The notes beneath the pieces were generated by a model, which saw only the letters and a program-made list of their open reading frames with translations, was not told the DNA's origin and searched no databases. A stretch of 61,229 nt of DNA from an uncultured Clostridia bacterium (GTDB lineage Bacteria > Bacillota > Clostridia > Oscillospirales > Acutalibacteraceae): positions 1-61,229 of the forward strand of contig CAMVTS010000007.1 in assembly GCA_947170465.1 (NCBI GenBank). Direction: 5' to 3'. Of the stretch, positions 36,136 through 45,411 are shown piece by piece. A program made the translations under genes and the position numbers. Position 1 is the stretch's first letter. Each line of letters opens with the position of its first letter.

Positions 36136-36954
36136 ATGGACTACAAACTGATTGCGGTCGATATCGACGGTACACTGACGAATTCCAAAAAAGAACTCAC
36201 GCCGCATACGCGATACACCCTGCTCGAAGCGCAGAAGCAGGGCAAGCGTGTGATTATCGCCTCCGGCAGACAGCCGCTGGGCGTGTATCCGCTGGCGGAG
36301 GATTTGATGCTTGACCGCTACAACGGCTACATCATGTGCTACAACGGCGGCAAAATTATCAGCTGCGCTGACAACCGCACAATTCTGACTAAGCTGTTCC
36401 CGCGCGAATATCTCAGCGACATTGTCGCGGTGCTCAAGGATTCGAACATCACCATGATGACCTTCGACGACAAGAAGATTATCGCTGACAAGAAGGTCAA
36501 CGACTACACCTATGTTGAAACGGAGGTCTGCAAGACCGACATGGTGACCTTCGACGATTTTGTCGCGGCGGTGAAGTTTGACTTCAACAAGATTCTGCTC
36601 GCCGGAGAGCCGCTGGAGCTTGACCGCTACCAGCAGGTGCTGCAAAAGCGTTATGACGGCTTGCTCGACGTCTACAAGAGCGCGCCGTATTTCATGGAGA
36701 TTATGCCCTTCGGCGTATCGAAAGGCTCCATGCTGCCGCTGCTTGTCGAGCACCTCGGAATGAGCAGGGAAGAGCTGATTGCCTTCGGCGACCACTACAA
36801 CGACATCACCATGATTGGCTATGCCGGCATGGGCGTGGCGATGGGCAACGCCGAGGAAGGCGTCAAAAAGGTCGCCAACTACGTTTGCGAGACCAACGAT
36901 GACGACGGTGTGGCAAAAACCGTCGAAAAATACGTATTGAACCGTCCCCTGTGA
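36136..36954 (+). CDS. Cof-type HAD-superfamily phosphatase
   Basis: A 272-residue HAD hydrolase of the Cof/class IIB type. Motif I is AVDIDGTLTNSKKEL (nucleophile and acid Asp at about residues 8 and 10). Motif II is IIASGRQPLGV. The C2 cap lies between about residues 85 and 190, and motif IV is AFGDHYNDITMIGYAGMGVAMGNA. Such enzymes dephosphorylate sugar phosphates, pyridoxal phosphate or flavin nucleotides; the substrate cannot be read from the sequence. It has its own promoter and terminator. Confidence 0.9.
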   Translation: MDYKLIAVDIDGTLTNSKKELTPHTRYTLLEAQKQGKRVIIASGRQPLGVYPLAEDLMLDRYNGYIMCYNGGKIISCADNRTILTKLFPREYLSDIVAVLKDSNITMMTFDDKKIIADKKVNDYTYVETEVCKTDMVTFDDFVAAVKFDFNKILLAGEPLELDRYQQVLQKRYDGLLDVYKSAPYFMEIMPFGVSKGSMLPLLVEHLGMSREELIAFGDHYNDITMIGYAGMGVAMGNAEEGVKKVANYVCETNDDDGVAKTVEKYVLNRPL

Positions 36955-36960
36955 CGGAGA

Positions 36961-36988
36961 AAGCCGGCTGTATGCCGGCTTTTTGCTT
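36961..36988 (+). terminator. Intrinsic terminator after the HAD phosphatase gene
   Basis: The stem AAGCCGGC / GCCGGCTT with loop TGTAT is followed by TTTGCTTG. Confidence 0.8.
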
Positions 36989-37019
36989 GCATGTTTTTCT
37001 CACACGTTGCTGAACGCGC

Positions 37020-37055
37020 AAGGCTTCAAAAGGCGGAGAAAGTGCCCACCGGTAC
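37020..37055 (+). repeat. 36-nt intergenic repeat with hairpin, copy 1
   Basis: It matches 58482-58517 without gaps at 31 of 36 positions. Both copies share AAAGGCGGAGAAAG followed by a five-base-pair hairpin with CACC loop; here the stem is GTGCC / GGTAC. It lies about 140 nt before the amylase start. Confidence 0.6.
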
Positions 37056-37151
37056 CGCTTTATTTAAATTACACAAATATTGCGCTGAAATTTTGGCAGG
37101 CGGCAAAAAACTATATTTCTAATAAAGAAAAATAGCTGTTTTCAAATCCTC

Positions 37152-37157
37152 TATAAT
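37152..37157 (+). promoter_or_regulatory. Probable -10 element for the amylase gene
   Basis: A consensus TATAAT lies 38 nt before the start codon, but no convincing -35 hexamer is found 16-18 nt upstream, so an activator may be needed. Confidence 0.4.
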
Positions 37158-37195
37158 AATATTGGATATGTATCAAATCATAAGGAGGAGAATGT

Positions 37196-39451
37196 ATGGC
37201 AAAGTTCAAGAAAATTCTTGCCCTGATACTTGCCGTTTGCGTTATCTGCACCGCAGGCGTTATCGCGGTCAATGCCGCCGAAACCGACGCCGAGGCTGCA
37301 GACGTCGGCGCGGGTGGTATCACCATTCACTATTATTGCGAGTCAGGCACTCCCACCATTTACTACTGGAACAGCCTGCCGACCAATCTGGTGACGAGTT
37401 ATCCCGGCAAGACGATGACTGCGGAAGGCAACGGCTTCTACAAGTACACCTTCAGCAACGTGACGAAGATTAACTTCCTGTTTGTCGTCAACGGCAAGCA
37501 GTCCGACGAATACACCCAGAACACCGGCGAATGGTGGCTCAAGAACAACCGCTGGACAAGCAAAGACCCCAGCTCCGGCGTAGTATGGGACAGAGTTGAC
37601 CTGCGTGAGGATTCCATCTATTTTGTCATCACCACCCGTTTTTATGACGGCGACAAGGGCAACAACGTCCACTGCTGGGATGACAAGACCGCCGGCAACC
37701 CCGATTCCGACCCGGCATGGCGCGGCGATTTCAAGGGCTTGATTCAGAAGCTCGACTATATCAAGGCGCTCGGCTTCTCCGCTATCTGGATTACGCCGGT
37801 TGTCGAGAATGCCTCCGGCTACGACTACCACGGTTATCACGCGCTCGATTTCTCCAAGGTTGACCCCCGTTACGAGAGCAAGGGCGCTTCCTATCAGGAT
37901 TTGATTGACGCGGCGCATGAAAAGGGCATGAAGATTGTCCAGGACGTTGTATGGAACCATACCGGCAACTGGGGCGAGAGCTTCCTGTGCCCAATCTTCC
38001 GCAAGAACTACAGCAAGGATCTGGCTTCCGCTGACTGTATGGAGATTATCCCCGGCAGTGAGATGGCGACCGGTTATCCGAACTACGCTTCTCTCAAGCC
38101 CGGCGACCAGTTCCAGGCGCGTCTGGACGTGATGCAGGCGACTAAGAACCCGAAGTACAACTCCAAGGGCTACTACCACGACCCGGAGAACGCCGGTTGG
38201 GGACAGGCGACCGAGCAGACCGGCTCCATCGAGGGCGACTGCCGTGACGTCAACACCGAGAACCAGCCCGTAGCGGACTACATCAACAAGGCTTATACCC
38301 AGTATGTCGATATGGGCGTTGACGCGTTCCGTCTCGACACGGAAAAGCATATCAACCGCTGGACGCTCAACAGCGCCTACTTCCCGACCTACAGTAAGTA
38401 TAAGAACTTCTATATCTTCGGCGAGGTTTGCGCAAGATGGAGTGAGTTCATCAACGAGGGCGGCGCTTCCGACTCCTGCTTCTTCTACACCTGGAAGGAG
38501 ACCGACAGCAAGTGGATGAACAACTGGAGCAAGACCCCGTTCACCGATTCTTCTCACAACGGTACGAACATTAAGCTCTCCATGGAGCACTACGGTCAGT
38601 ATCAGCAGAAGAGCGTGCCCAACACCAGCAAGAACGCCATGCTTGAGGGTGTGAAGTATCATACTCCCGACTACAGCAAGGCGAACGGCACCGGCGTTAT
38701 CGACTTTACCATGCACTGGAACTTCGAGAACGCGAACAAGGCGTTCAACACCGCGCTCGGTGAAGACCACGCCTTTAACGATTCCACTTGGAACGTTACC
38801 TACGTAGATTCCCACGACTATTCTCCCGACTTCTGCCAGAAGGTTCGCTATATCGGCGGTACTCAGGCATGGGCGGAGAATATGGACTTGATGTTCACCT
38901 TCCGCGGTATTCCCTGTCTGTACTACGGCTCTGAGGTCGAGTTCCAGAAGGGTGCCGAAATTGACGTCGGTCCCAACGCGCCTCTGTCCAAGACGGGCCG
39001 TGCGTACTTCGGTGACAACATCGAGGGCAACGTCACCGCGACCGACTTCGGCAAGTACACCGCCAGCGGCAACGCGCAGACCACGCTGAACAAGCCCCTT
39101 GCTCAGCACGTGAGAAAGCTCAACATGATTCGCCGTGCGATTCCGGCTCTCCAGAAGGGTCAGTACACCACCTCCAACGTGAGCGGCGGCAACATGGCGT
39201 TCACCAGACGTTACACCGCGAACGGCGTAGACAGCCTGGCGTGCGTAGCGATTTCCGGCGGCGCAACCTTCAAGAACCTGCCTGACGGCAAGTACATCGA
39301 CGCGGTTACCGGCGACGTCAAGAATGTTTCCGGCGGCACCCTGACCGTTTCCAGCGTCGGCAGCGCCAACATGAGAGTATATGTCTGCTGCGCAAGCGGC
39401 TTCAAGGGCATCTCCGGCAAAATCGGCGATACCGGCACCTATCTCAAATAA
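37196..39451 (+). CDS. Secreted GH13 alpha-amylase with N-terminal starch-binding-like module
   Basis: A 751-residue extracellular alpha-amylase that cuts internal alpha-1,4 bonds of starch. Residues 1-28 are a signal peptide. Residues about 41-120 (ITIHYYCESGTPTIYYWN...YPGKTM...GEWWLKNNRW) resemble CBM25/26-type starch-binding modules. The GH13 barrel (from about 138) has all conserved regions: DVVWNH (250-255), GVDAFRLDTEKH with nucleophile Asp381, FGEV with acid/base Glu410, and VDSHD with His540-Asp541. An all-beta C-terminal domain follows. There is no dockerin or cell-wall anchor, so the enzyme is either free or held by its binding module. AAGGAGG precedes the ATG. Confidence 0.92.
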   Translation: MAKFKKILALILAVCVICTAGVIAVNAAETDAEAADVGAGGITIHYYCESGTPTIYYWNSLPTNLVTSYPGKTMTAEGNGFYKYTFSNVTKINFLFVVNGKQSDEYTQNTGEWWLKNNRWTSKDPSSGVVWDRVDLREDSIYFVITTRFYDGDKGNNVHCWDDKTAGNPDSDPAWRGDFKGLIQKLDYIKALGFSAIWITPVVENASGYDYHGYHALDFSKVDPRYESKGASYQDLIDAAHEKGMKIVQDVVWNHTGNWGESFLCPIFRKNYSKDLASADCMEIIPGSEMATGYPNYASLKPGDQFQARLDVMQATKNPKYNSKGYYHDPENAGWGQATEQTGSIEGDCRDVNTENQPVADYINKAYTQYVDMGVDAFRLDTEKHINRWTLNSAYFPTYSKYKNFYIFGEVCARWSEFINEGGASDSCFFYTWKETDSKWMNNWSKTPFTDSSHNGTNIKLSMEHYGQYQQKSVPNTSKNAMLEGVKYHTPDYSKANGTGVIDFTMHWNFENANKAFNTALGEDHAFNDSTWNVTYVDSHDYSPDFCQKVRYIGGTQAWAENMDLMFTFRGIPCLYYGSEVEFQKGAEIDVGPNAPLSKTGRAYFGDNIEGNVTATDFGKYTASGNAQTTLNKPLAQHVRKLNMIRRAIPALQKGQYTTSNVSGGNMAFTRRYTANGVDSLACVAISGGATFKNLPDGKYIDAVTGDVKNVSGGTLTVSSVGSANMRVYVCCASGFKGISGKIGDTGTYLK

Positions 39452-39468
39452 TTATCCGACATAGCAAA

Positions 39469-39496
39469 AGGCAGCCTGTACGGGCTGCCTTTGTTT
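39469..39496 (+). terminator. Intrinsic terminator after the amylase gene
   Basis: The stem AGGCAGCC / GGCTGCCT with loop TGTACG is followed by TTGTTT. Confidence 0.75.
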
Positions 39497-39507
39497 ATGG
39501 TTAATTT

Positions 39508-39533
39508 AAGCCTTCCCCCCCGGGGGAAGGCTT
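39508..39533. repeat. Perfect palindrome in the amylase/LRR intergenic gap
   Basis: AAGCCTTCCCCC and GGGGGAAGGCTT are perfectly complementary around a two-base centre. The sequence recalls the terminal hairpin of the MITE-like element at 426-590 (both begin AAGCCT) and may be a solo remnant of that repeat family. The rest of the 244-nt gap between the two genes holds only terminators. Confidence 0.5.
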
Positions 39534-39611
39534 TCGCTTTGTTAAACGTTGTCCTGTAAAACATGTCTGAATTTGTAATCATGGAATACAATACAATTAT
39601 CTTTCCCCAAA

Positions 39612-39645
39612 ACAAAAACCGCTGTGCAAAGACAGCGGTTTTTGT
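39612..39645. terminator. Bidirectional terminator serving the long LRR-dockerin gene
   Basis: The stem AAAAACCGCTGT / ACAGCGGTTTTT with loop GCAAAG lies about 50 bases beyond the stop codon of the minus-strand LRR gene, with A/T runs on both sides. Confidence 0.75.
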
Positions 39646-39695
39646 GGTTATGCAGCGAAAAGGGTGGAGTACGCTGCGAGGGGATTGTTGATTGG

Positions 39696-42600
39696 TTATG
39701 CGCCGAGGTGGTCGATTAATTCGGCAATATAATTCTGAATCGCGGTAGCGTCGGTGACGTCGATTTTGCCGTCGCCGTTGGCGTCGGCAACAGCCAGCTG
39801 TGCCGGTGACAGCTCCGCCATTTCCGCGAGGTACTGCTGTAACAGAGTGGCGTCGGTAACGTCTACCTTGCCGTCGCTGTTGACGTCGCCGATAATGCCG
39901 GCATTGACGGTCTCGGTGGTCGGCTCGGCGGTCACGCCGCTGTAGCTCTGTGCGCCGTCGGTGACGGTGAAGGTGATTTCCGGCTTGACGGCCTTGCCGG
40001 TAATGGTGAAGGTGTCGGCAAACTCGTCGCCCTCAGCGAGATAAACCGGGGTAATCACCGCGTCGTCAAGCCCGTCAATGGTGACGGTTTCCACGTTGAC
40101 GGTTTCGGGCTTCATGAATTTGCTGAATTTCAGGATATAACCGCCGTTTTCCTCGTCAGCGGTAATGGTCGCCGCCGCGTGGGTGGTGGTATCGACTAAG
40201 CTGAAATCGAGGTTGAGCTTCTCCGGCGGAATGTCGAACGCCTCGGAGGTCTGAGGCTCGTAGCCGTCCTTGGAGATGGTGACGCGGAAGGTGCCTTCGT
40301 CGGTCATCCAGGCGTAAGCGCCCTCGCTGTCGGTCAGCTGGGGATTCTCCTGCTCGTAGTCAGCGGCGTTCCAGGGCTCCCATTCGCTCGTTTCCTCGTT
40401 GAGCTTTTCGATAGTCGCAGTCGCACCCTCTACGCGGTTGCCTCTGACCGCTTCATAGACAATGCCGGACGGGTCAATGGCGTTGCGCTGTTTGCTGTCC
40501 TTTGAGGGATCCTTGTTGTACATATCCGTGTCGCCGGGCAGAATAGGCAGTCCGTCAGGTCCCAGACGGACGCCGCCGTGCGTCATGCGGAAGAAGTTGT
40601 CGTCCGTATTGCCCCATTGCCACAGGCATTGGAGACCGCCGACAACAGTGTCCTTGAACGCGTCAGCCCATTCGCCCTTGATAATGTTGATGAATACGTC
40701 CTTGGCGGTGTTTTTGGCGGTTTCGCGGTAGTCGCCGAGGTCGCCGTGCGGCTTGCCGTCCTTATCGTAATAGAAAATCTTTTCTACGTGGGAGGTATCG
40801 TTGATGTCGCCGGGTGCGCCCACCGTCTCAGTACGCTTGGCGGGTCCGTAGAGACTGGACTTGTAGGTGTCCTTGCGTTCGCCGTAGAACCAGAACAGGT
40901 TCAGCGCGCCGGGAACGTAGGTCTGACCGGAAGTCAGCTCGTGGTTGGCAATGTCAAAATAGCCCTCGCCAATCCACTTGTCGGTTTCCGCGTCGTAGAA
41001 CAGCGGCATAAACTTCCAGTCGTCTCCCTTGTGGCTCATCAGCACCATGGAATGGATATTCTCGTCGTTTTCAAGCTCAAACTCGAAGCGCAGCATTTCA
41101 GCGGGATTGATTTTCACGACGGGGCTGGTGCCCTTGGTGAACATGCCGGTGATGTCGTAGGTGTTTGCCTGACCACCGTGGGAAAGGTTGGTCTGATGCG
41201 GCGCGATAAATCTCGTGATGTTCACGGTCTCGGTTGCCTTGACAATCCTGACCGCGCCGGGCGTGTAGGTGAAGCGGACAGCGTCGCTTCTTGCGCCGTT
41301 ACATTCGGCGTAAACCTCAAACACGTCGCCGTTGACGGCGGTCTTGTCCGACGGAACAATGCTCAGGCTGTCGGAGATGTACTTGCCTGTGTACTTGTTC
41401 GGGGTGACGGTGTGGGTGACGGAAGCGTTGTCCTTGACTCTGGTGATATGAATGTTGACGTCCTTGCCGGAAGCGGCGCTGTAGCCGGAGACAATGACGG
41501 TCGGTTCGGTCACAGAGGAATTCGCGAAAAGCGAGAGCTTCGCGGTGGTGAACTGTACTTCGCCCAGTGGCTTTCTGAAATAGGTGCCGCTGTGATTGAA
41601 TTCCAGCTCGGCGGTCACGTTTTTCAGAACATCGTTGGCGCTGTTGACGTATGCGGAGAAGCGCAGCTCGCCCTTTGTTTTGGCACCGCTGAGGTCAAAG
41701 CTCTTGTAGTCGCCGGTGTACGCGGCGTTGTCAAATTCAAAGCCCTCGGCGGCAAAGGAGTTGGTGATAAGATCGATATTATCGGGTGTGTTGAGGTAAA
41801 GCCGCCTCATTTGGATATCCTCGTCGTTCCAGTCGTCGCGGATGTCGTACTTGACGGTGAAGTGAACCAGCGTGTGGTCGGTGCCGATATTGCCGGTGGA
41901 TTCAATGCCGGTGTTTTCGGGATTGAATACATAGAAGCGGCGGTCGGTGAACTTGGGGCAGTCCTTGAAGGTGGAGTTGTTGAACGTCGCTTCCTGAACA
42001 GCGGTGTTCAGGGTGGTGAGCTCGTAGCAGCGCTCAAACGCATAGTCGCCAATGCTTTCGAGCTCGTCGGAGCAATCAACCTGTGTGAGCTTATGGCAGT
42101 CCTTGAACGCTGCGTTGGAGATATAGTGCAGCGACTGCGGCAGCTTGATATAGCTGATGTTGGAATTAATAAAGACGTTGCTCTCCATATCGACGACGGT
42201 TTCGGGAATGACGACGTTCTGCAGCATATCGCAGCCGTAGAAGCAAGACGACGGCAGCTTTCTTACGCCGGCGCCGATCTGGACGGCGCAGAGGTTGTCG
42301 CACTCCTCAAACAGGCTGCTGCCGAGGGTTTTGACGTTGTCGGGAATGATGAGGACTTCCAGGTTGGAGCCTCTGAAACAGTAGTTGCCCAGCTTCACGA
42401 CGGTTGCGGGAATTGTGAGGTAGGTCAGGCTCTTATCGTCGGTGAACAGGTTTTCCGTCAGCGTGGCGATGCCTTCGGCGAAGGTCACGCTGCTGATGTT
42501 GGAAAACGCAAACGGTGATTCGGTGGTTGACAGGGTTTTGGGAATGTAAATGGTTGTCAGCGCGCTGTTTTCAAACACGTGGTAGCCGAGCGTCTGTATG

Positions 42601-43988
42601 CCTTCATGGAGTGTAAAGTCTGTCAGGGAAGTGGTATTCAGGAATGCGCACCTCTCAATGGTCTTGACGCTCTTCGGAATGTCAACGTGGTTCAGTGCGG
42701 TGCAGCCGCTGAAGGCGTGTGCTTTGATTGTTCTGAGTGAAGAGGGAAGAGTGATGTTTGCCAGCTTCTGACAGCCGCTGCACAGTGAGTCGCTGATTTC
42801 GGTGACGCTATCGGGAATGATGACGTTTTCCACTGCGGAATTTTTCAGCATGCCTTCAACCAGCGTGGTGGTGCCTTCGGCAAAACGAACGGTTTTCAGG
42901 CTCGCGCACTGATGGAACGTATTGTTGCCCTTGCTGACGGAAGCCGGAATGGTCACCTCGGTGACTGCCGTTCTCTCGAAGGAATAAGAACCGACGTCGG
43001 TGAGATTCTGGCTGAATGTGACCTTGGCAAGCTTGGAGCAATCCTTGAAGGCGGCGTTGCCGATGGCGGTGACGTTGTCCGGAATGGTGATTTCAGTGAG
43101 GTTGGTGCAGCCCTCAAACGCACCGGCAGGAATATAGGTGACGCCCTTGCCGATGGTGACGCTCTTCAGCTTCGGACACTGGTACAGCACATAGTCACCC
43201 AATTCGGTCACGCTGTCGGGAATGACGATGGACTCCAGCGCTTTCATGCTTGCCAGGGAGTCCTTGCCAAGTGTGGTGACGGTGCCGGGAATGGTCAGCG
43301 TGCGCAGGGAGCTGTTGTTCTCAAACATGTCGTTGGGAATCGCGGTGGTACCTTCACCAAAGGTGACAGCGTCGAGCAGCTCCATATCCGCGAAGCACTG
43401 GTCGGCGTAGGTAACGGTGGACGGAACGCAGATTTCCGAAACGACCGTACCGGCTAAGAAACGGTTGCCCAGCTTTTCGGTGCCCTCGTGCAGGGTGACG
43501 TTGCCGAGAATCGGGCACTGGTTGAAGGCGCCGTCCCCAATGCTCTTGACGGTTGCCGGAATGTCAACCGACTGCAGCGCCGCGCACTTCTCAAACGCGC
43601 GGAAGCCGATGGTGGTGACGGTGGACGAGAAGTTGATTGTTTCCAGCAAGCCGCAGTTGGCAAAGGCGTATTCTCCGATGGTCTGAATACCCTCGGAGAA
43701 GGTGACGGTCACGATTTCGGTGTTGCCGTTGAAGGCTCCGCTGCCGATGGCGGAAACGGTCTTTCCGCCGAGCGTTGCCGGAATCGTCAGCGTTGCCGCT
43801 GTGCCGTTGTATTTGGTAAGCTGCGCGGTATCGTCGCCGAGCACTTCATAGGTGAAGTCGCCGTCGGTCAGGGCTTCGGCGGCGTATGCCGTGGTACCAA
43901 ACACGTTTCCGACCATGACCATGCTGAGCAGCAAGGTCACGGCAAGTGTGACTGACAAGATTCTTGTCAGCGATTTGTGTTGTTTCAT
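39696..43988 (-). CDS. Very long secreted BspA-type LRR protein with C-terminal type I dockerin
   Basis: A 1430-residue exported protein. Residues 1-33 are a signal peptide. About residues 40-680 hold more than twenty BspA-type LRR_5 repeats (for example LTEITIPDNVTAIGNAAFKDCSKL). The middle part (about 690-1230) is beta-rich with Ig-like stretches. Around 1190-1260 a carboxypeptidase-regulatory-like domain (YEAVRGNRVEGATATIEK...FRVTISKDGYEPQTS) is visible. The end is a two-segment dockerin with intact calcium loops DVNSDGKVDVTD and DANGDGKIDVTD. The start is the ATG preceded by AAGGAGG; the open frame extends seven codons upstream without a better site. It probably attaches to a cohesin-bearing scaffold; the LRR ligand is unknown. 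Confidence 0.88.
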   Translation of the reverse strand: MKQHKSLTRILSVTLAVTLLLSMVMVGNVFGTTAYAAEALTDGDFTYEVLGDDTAQLTKYNGTAATLTIPATLGGKTVSAIGSGAFNGNTEIVTVTFSEGIQTIGEYAFANCGLLETINFSSTVTTIGFRAFEKCAALQSVDIPATVKSIGDGAFNQCPILGNVTLHEGTEKLGNRFLAGTVVSEICVPSTVTYADQCFADMELLDAVTFGEGTTAIPNDMFENNSSLRTLTIPGTVTTLGKDSLASMKALESIVIPDSVTELGDYVLYQCPKLKSVTIGKGVTYIPAGAFEGCTNLTEITIPDNVTAIGNAAFKDCSKLAKVTFSQNLTDVGSYSFERTAVTEVTIPASVSKGNNTFHQCASLKTVRFAEGTTTLVEGMLKNSAVENVIIPDSVTEISDSLCSGCQKLANITLPSSLRTIKAHAFSGCTALNHVDIPKSVKTIERCAFLNTTSLTDFTLHEGIQTLGYHVFENSALTTIYIPKTLSTTESPFAFSNISSVTFAEGIATLTENLFTDDKSLTYLTIPATVVKLGNYCFRGSNLEVLIIPDNVKTLGSSLFEECDNLCAVQIGAGVRKLPSSCFYGCDMLQNVVIPETVVDMESNVFINSNISYIKLPQSLHYISNAAFKDCHKLTQVDCSDELESIGDYAFERCYELTTLNTAVQEATFNNSTFKDCPKFTDRRFYVFNPENTGIESTGNIGTDHTLVHFTVKYDIRDDWNDEDIQMRRLYLNTPDNIDLITNSFAAEGFEFDNAAYTGDYKSFDLSGAKTKGELRFSAYVNSANDVLKNVTAELEFNHSGTYFRKPLGEVQFTTAKLSLFANSSVTEPTVIVSGYSAASGKDVNIHITRVKDNASVTHTVTPNKYTGKYISDSLSIVPSDKTAVNGDVFEVYAECNGARSDAVRFTYTPGAVRIVKATETVNITRFIAPHQTNLSHGGQANTYDITGMFTKGTSPVVKINPAEMLRFEFELENDENIHSMVLMSHKGDDWKFMPLFYDAETDKWIGEGYFDIANHELTSGQTYVPGALNLFWFYGERKDTYKSSLYGPAKRTETVGAPGDINDTSHVEKIFYYDKDGKPHGDLGDYRETAKNTAKDVFINIIKGEWADAFKDTVVGGLQCLWQWGNTDDNFFRMTHGGVRLGPDGLPILPGDTDMYNKDPSKDSKQRNAIDPSGIVYEAVRGNRVEGATATIEKLNEETSEWEPWNAADYEQENPQLTDSEGAYAWMTDEGTFRVTISKDGYEPQTSEAFDIPPEKLNLDFSLVDTTTHAAATITADEENGGYILKFSKFMKPETVNVETVTIDGLDDAVITPVYLAEGDEFADTFTITGKAVKPEITFTVTDGAQSYSGVTAEPTTETVNAGIIGDVNSDGKVDVTDATLLQQYLAEMAELSPAQLAVADANGDGKIDVTDATAIQNYIAELIDHLGA

Positions 43989-44060
43989 GTTGTATCCTCC
44001 TTGAAGCATTATTTATGAAAATCGCAGTCATTCTGCGACTTTCTTGTTTTAATATACCAT

Positions 44061-44089
44061 ATTCTAACACTTAAGTCCATAACTGTCAT
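44061..44089 (-). promoter_or_regulatory. Sigma-A promoter for the long LRR-dockerin gene
   Basis: On the minus strand ATGACA (44084-44089), 17 nt spacer, TAGAAT (44061-44066). A hairpin in the leader (about 44018-44045, TCGCAG / CTGCGA) lies between it and the start codon. Confidence 0.6.
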
Positions 44090-44147
44090 AAAAATGTCCG
44101 TGACTCTTGTGAACATGGGCATCATCCTGAATCCGTGAAACTGATAG

Positions 44148-44223
44148 GTAGGGGACGGCTTCCCAGACGTCCCGTAACGCCTAATGTTTTGTTCAGCGGG
44201 ACGTGTAGGAACCCGTCCCCTAC
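44148..44223. repeat. 76-bp inverted-repeat element
   Basis: GTAGGGGACGGCTTCC at the left is almost the exact reverse complement of GGAACCCGTCCCCTAC at the right, with an inner pair GACGTCCCG / CGGGACGT. The whole piece can fold into one long hairpin, typical of small MITE- or REP-like intergenic repeats. It occupies the middle of the 342-nt gap between two divergent genes, which otherwise holds only their promoters. Confidence 0.65.
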
Positions 44224-44274
44224 GGAAAGGTATCATGAAGATTTTCCGAACGCACACATTCGCTTGAAAGAATG

Positions 44275-44303
44275 TTGCTTTTTGGTATGGATTATTGTAT
44301 AAT
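44275..44303 (+). promoter_or_regulatory. Sigma-A promoter for the ABC exporter operon
   Basis: TTGCTT (44275-44280), 17 nt spacer, consensus TATAAT (44298-44303), 27 nt before the chosen TTG start. Confidence 0.7.
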
Positions 44304-44330
44304 AATATGGATTAAAAGGAGATGGTTGAC

Positions 44331-45065
44331 TTGATAGAAGTACAGCGCTTTACCAAGAAATTCGGCGACAAAACCGTCGTCAGGGATATCTCGTTTATCG
44401 CAAGAGACGGCGCGATTACCGGCTTTATCGGACACAACGGCGCCGGAAAATCCACTACCATCAAGGCGATTACCGGCGTGATTCAGCCGACAGAGGGCAC
44501 GATTCTGATTAACGGCGTGGATATCGTCAGGGATTCGATGAACGCCAAGCGGCAGTTTGGCTATGTGTCGGACAGCCCCGACCATTTTCTGCGGCTGAAC
44601 GGTCTGGAATATCTCCACTTCATGGCGGATATCTATGACGCGCCGGCAGACGGCAGGGCGGAATTTATCGAAAGCTACGCCAAGCGCTTTGGCATTTACG
44701 ACGCGCTCGGCAGCTCCATTCTGTCCTACTCCCACGGCATGCGCCAGAAAATCATGATTATGGGTGCGCTGATCCACAATCCGTCCGTGTGGATTCTGGA
44801 CGAGCCGATGACCGGACTCGATCCGCAGTCGGCGTTTGAGCTCAAGCAGATGATGCGCGAGCACGTTGAAAAGGGCAACTCGGTCTTTTTCTCCACCCAT
44901 GTGCTCGAGGTCGCCGAAAAGCTCTGCGACGAAATCTGCATTATCAAGGCAGGCGAGCTGCTCTACAGCGGTACCATGGACAATTTGAAGGCGACGCACA
45001 AGTCGCAGGCGTCCCTGGAAAATATTTTCCTGGAATTAACGGAAACAAACAAATCGGAGGGTTAA
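44331..45065 (+). CDS. ABC transporter ATP-binding protein
   Basis: A 244-residue ABC ATPase of the exporter (ABC-2-linked) type. It has Walker A GHNGAGKST (about 35-43), the signature SYSHGMRQK, Walker B WILDEPMTGLDP and the H-loop STHVLEVAE. It ends with the ENIFLELTE stretch common in this subfamily. The TTG at 44331 is chosen because AAGGAG (44316-44321) is 9 nt away; the ATG at 44322 directly abuts that site. It heads a three-gene operon with a small membrane protein and a large permease. Substrate unknown. Confidence 0.92.
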   Translation: MIEVQRFTKKFGDKTVVRDISFIARDGAITGFIGHNGAGKSTTIKAITGVIQPTEGTILINGVDIVRDSMNAKRQFGYVSDSPDHFLRLNGLEYLHFMADIYDAPADGRAEFIESYAKRFGIYDALGSSILSYSHGMRQKIMIMGALIHNPSVWILDEPMTGLDPQSAFELKQMMREHVEKGNSVFFSTHVLEVAEKLCDEICIIKAGELLYSGTMDNLKATHKSQASLENIFLELTETNKSEG

Positions 45066-45069
45066 AAGT

Positions 45070-45411
45070 ATGAATCAGATGTGGCCTTTTTTACTTGCGG
45101 CGCTGGCAGTATACAGTATCTTCCTCGGCGTGAGAATCCTGCTCACCGGCAGACTGACAGAAAAAGAAGAAGCAAAGCTGAAGGACTTTTCCAACAAGGG
45201 CGCGAGAACCTACAAGCTCGTTTACGCCGTCGTCAGTATTGTCGGCGGACTGCTGATTTTGGCTGTTGCGGTCATCAGATTTTTGGAAAATATGAAGAGT
45301 ATCGGCGACACGTTCGTGCTCAGACTGGTCTTTATCGGCGTGGCGCTGGCGATAGGACTGTCGATGCTGTTCGTCCGCAACGCCTGTAAGAAGATGAAAG
45401 ATGATGAATAA
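45070..45411 (+). CDS. Small membrane protein in the ABC exporter operon
   Basis: A 113-residue protein with three predicted membrane helices (about 5-26, 48-70, 80-102) separated by charged loops. No family is recognised. It lies 4 nt after the ATPase gene and overlaps the permease gene by 11 nt, so it is probably an accessory subunit of the exporter. Confidence 0.7.
   Translation: MNQMWPFLLAALAVYSIFLGVRILLTGRLTEKEEAKLKDFSNKGARTYKLVYAVVSIVGGLLILAVAVIRFLENMKSIGDTFVLRLVFIGVALAIGLSMLFVRNACKKMKDDE

Noticed and set aside
37343-39109. Open frame of 588 codons on the minus strand
   Set aside because: It is antisense to the amylase gene with all GH13 motifs intact on the other strand; Val/Leu/Gly-rich composition is typical of a shadow frame.
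40578-42518. Open frame of 646 codons on the plus strand
   Set aside because: It is antisense to the LRR-dockerin gene. Its length follows from the codon bias of the LRR repeats, and it has no ribosome binding site or recognisable domain.
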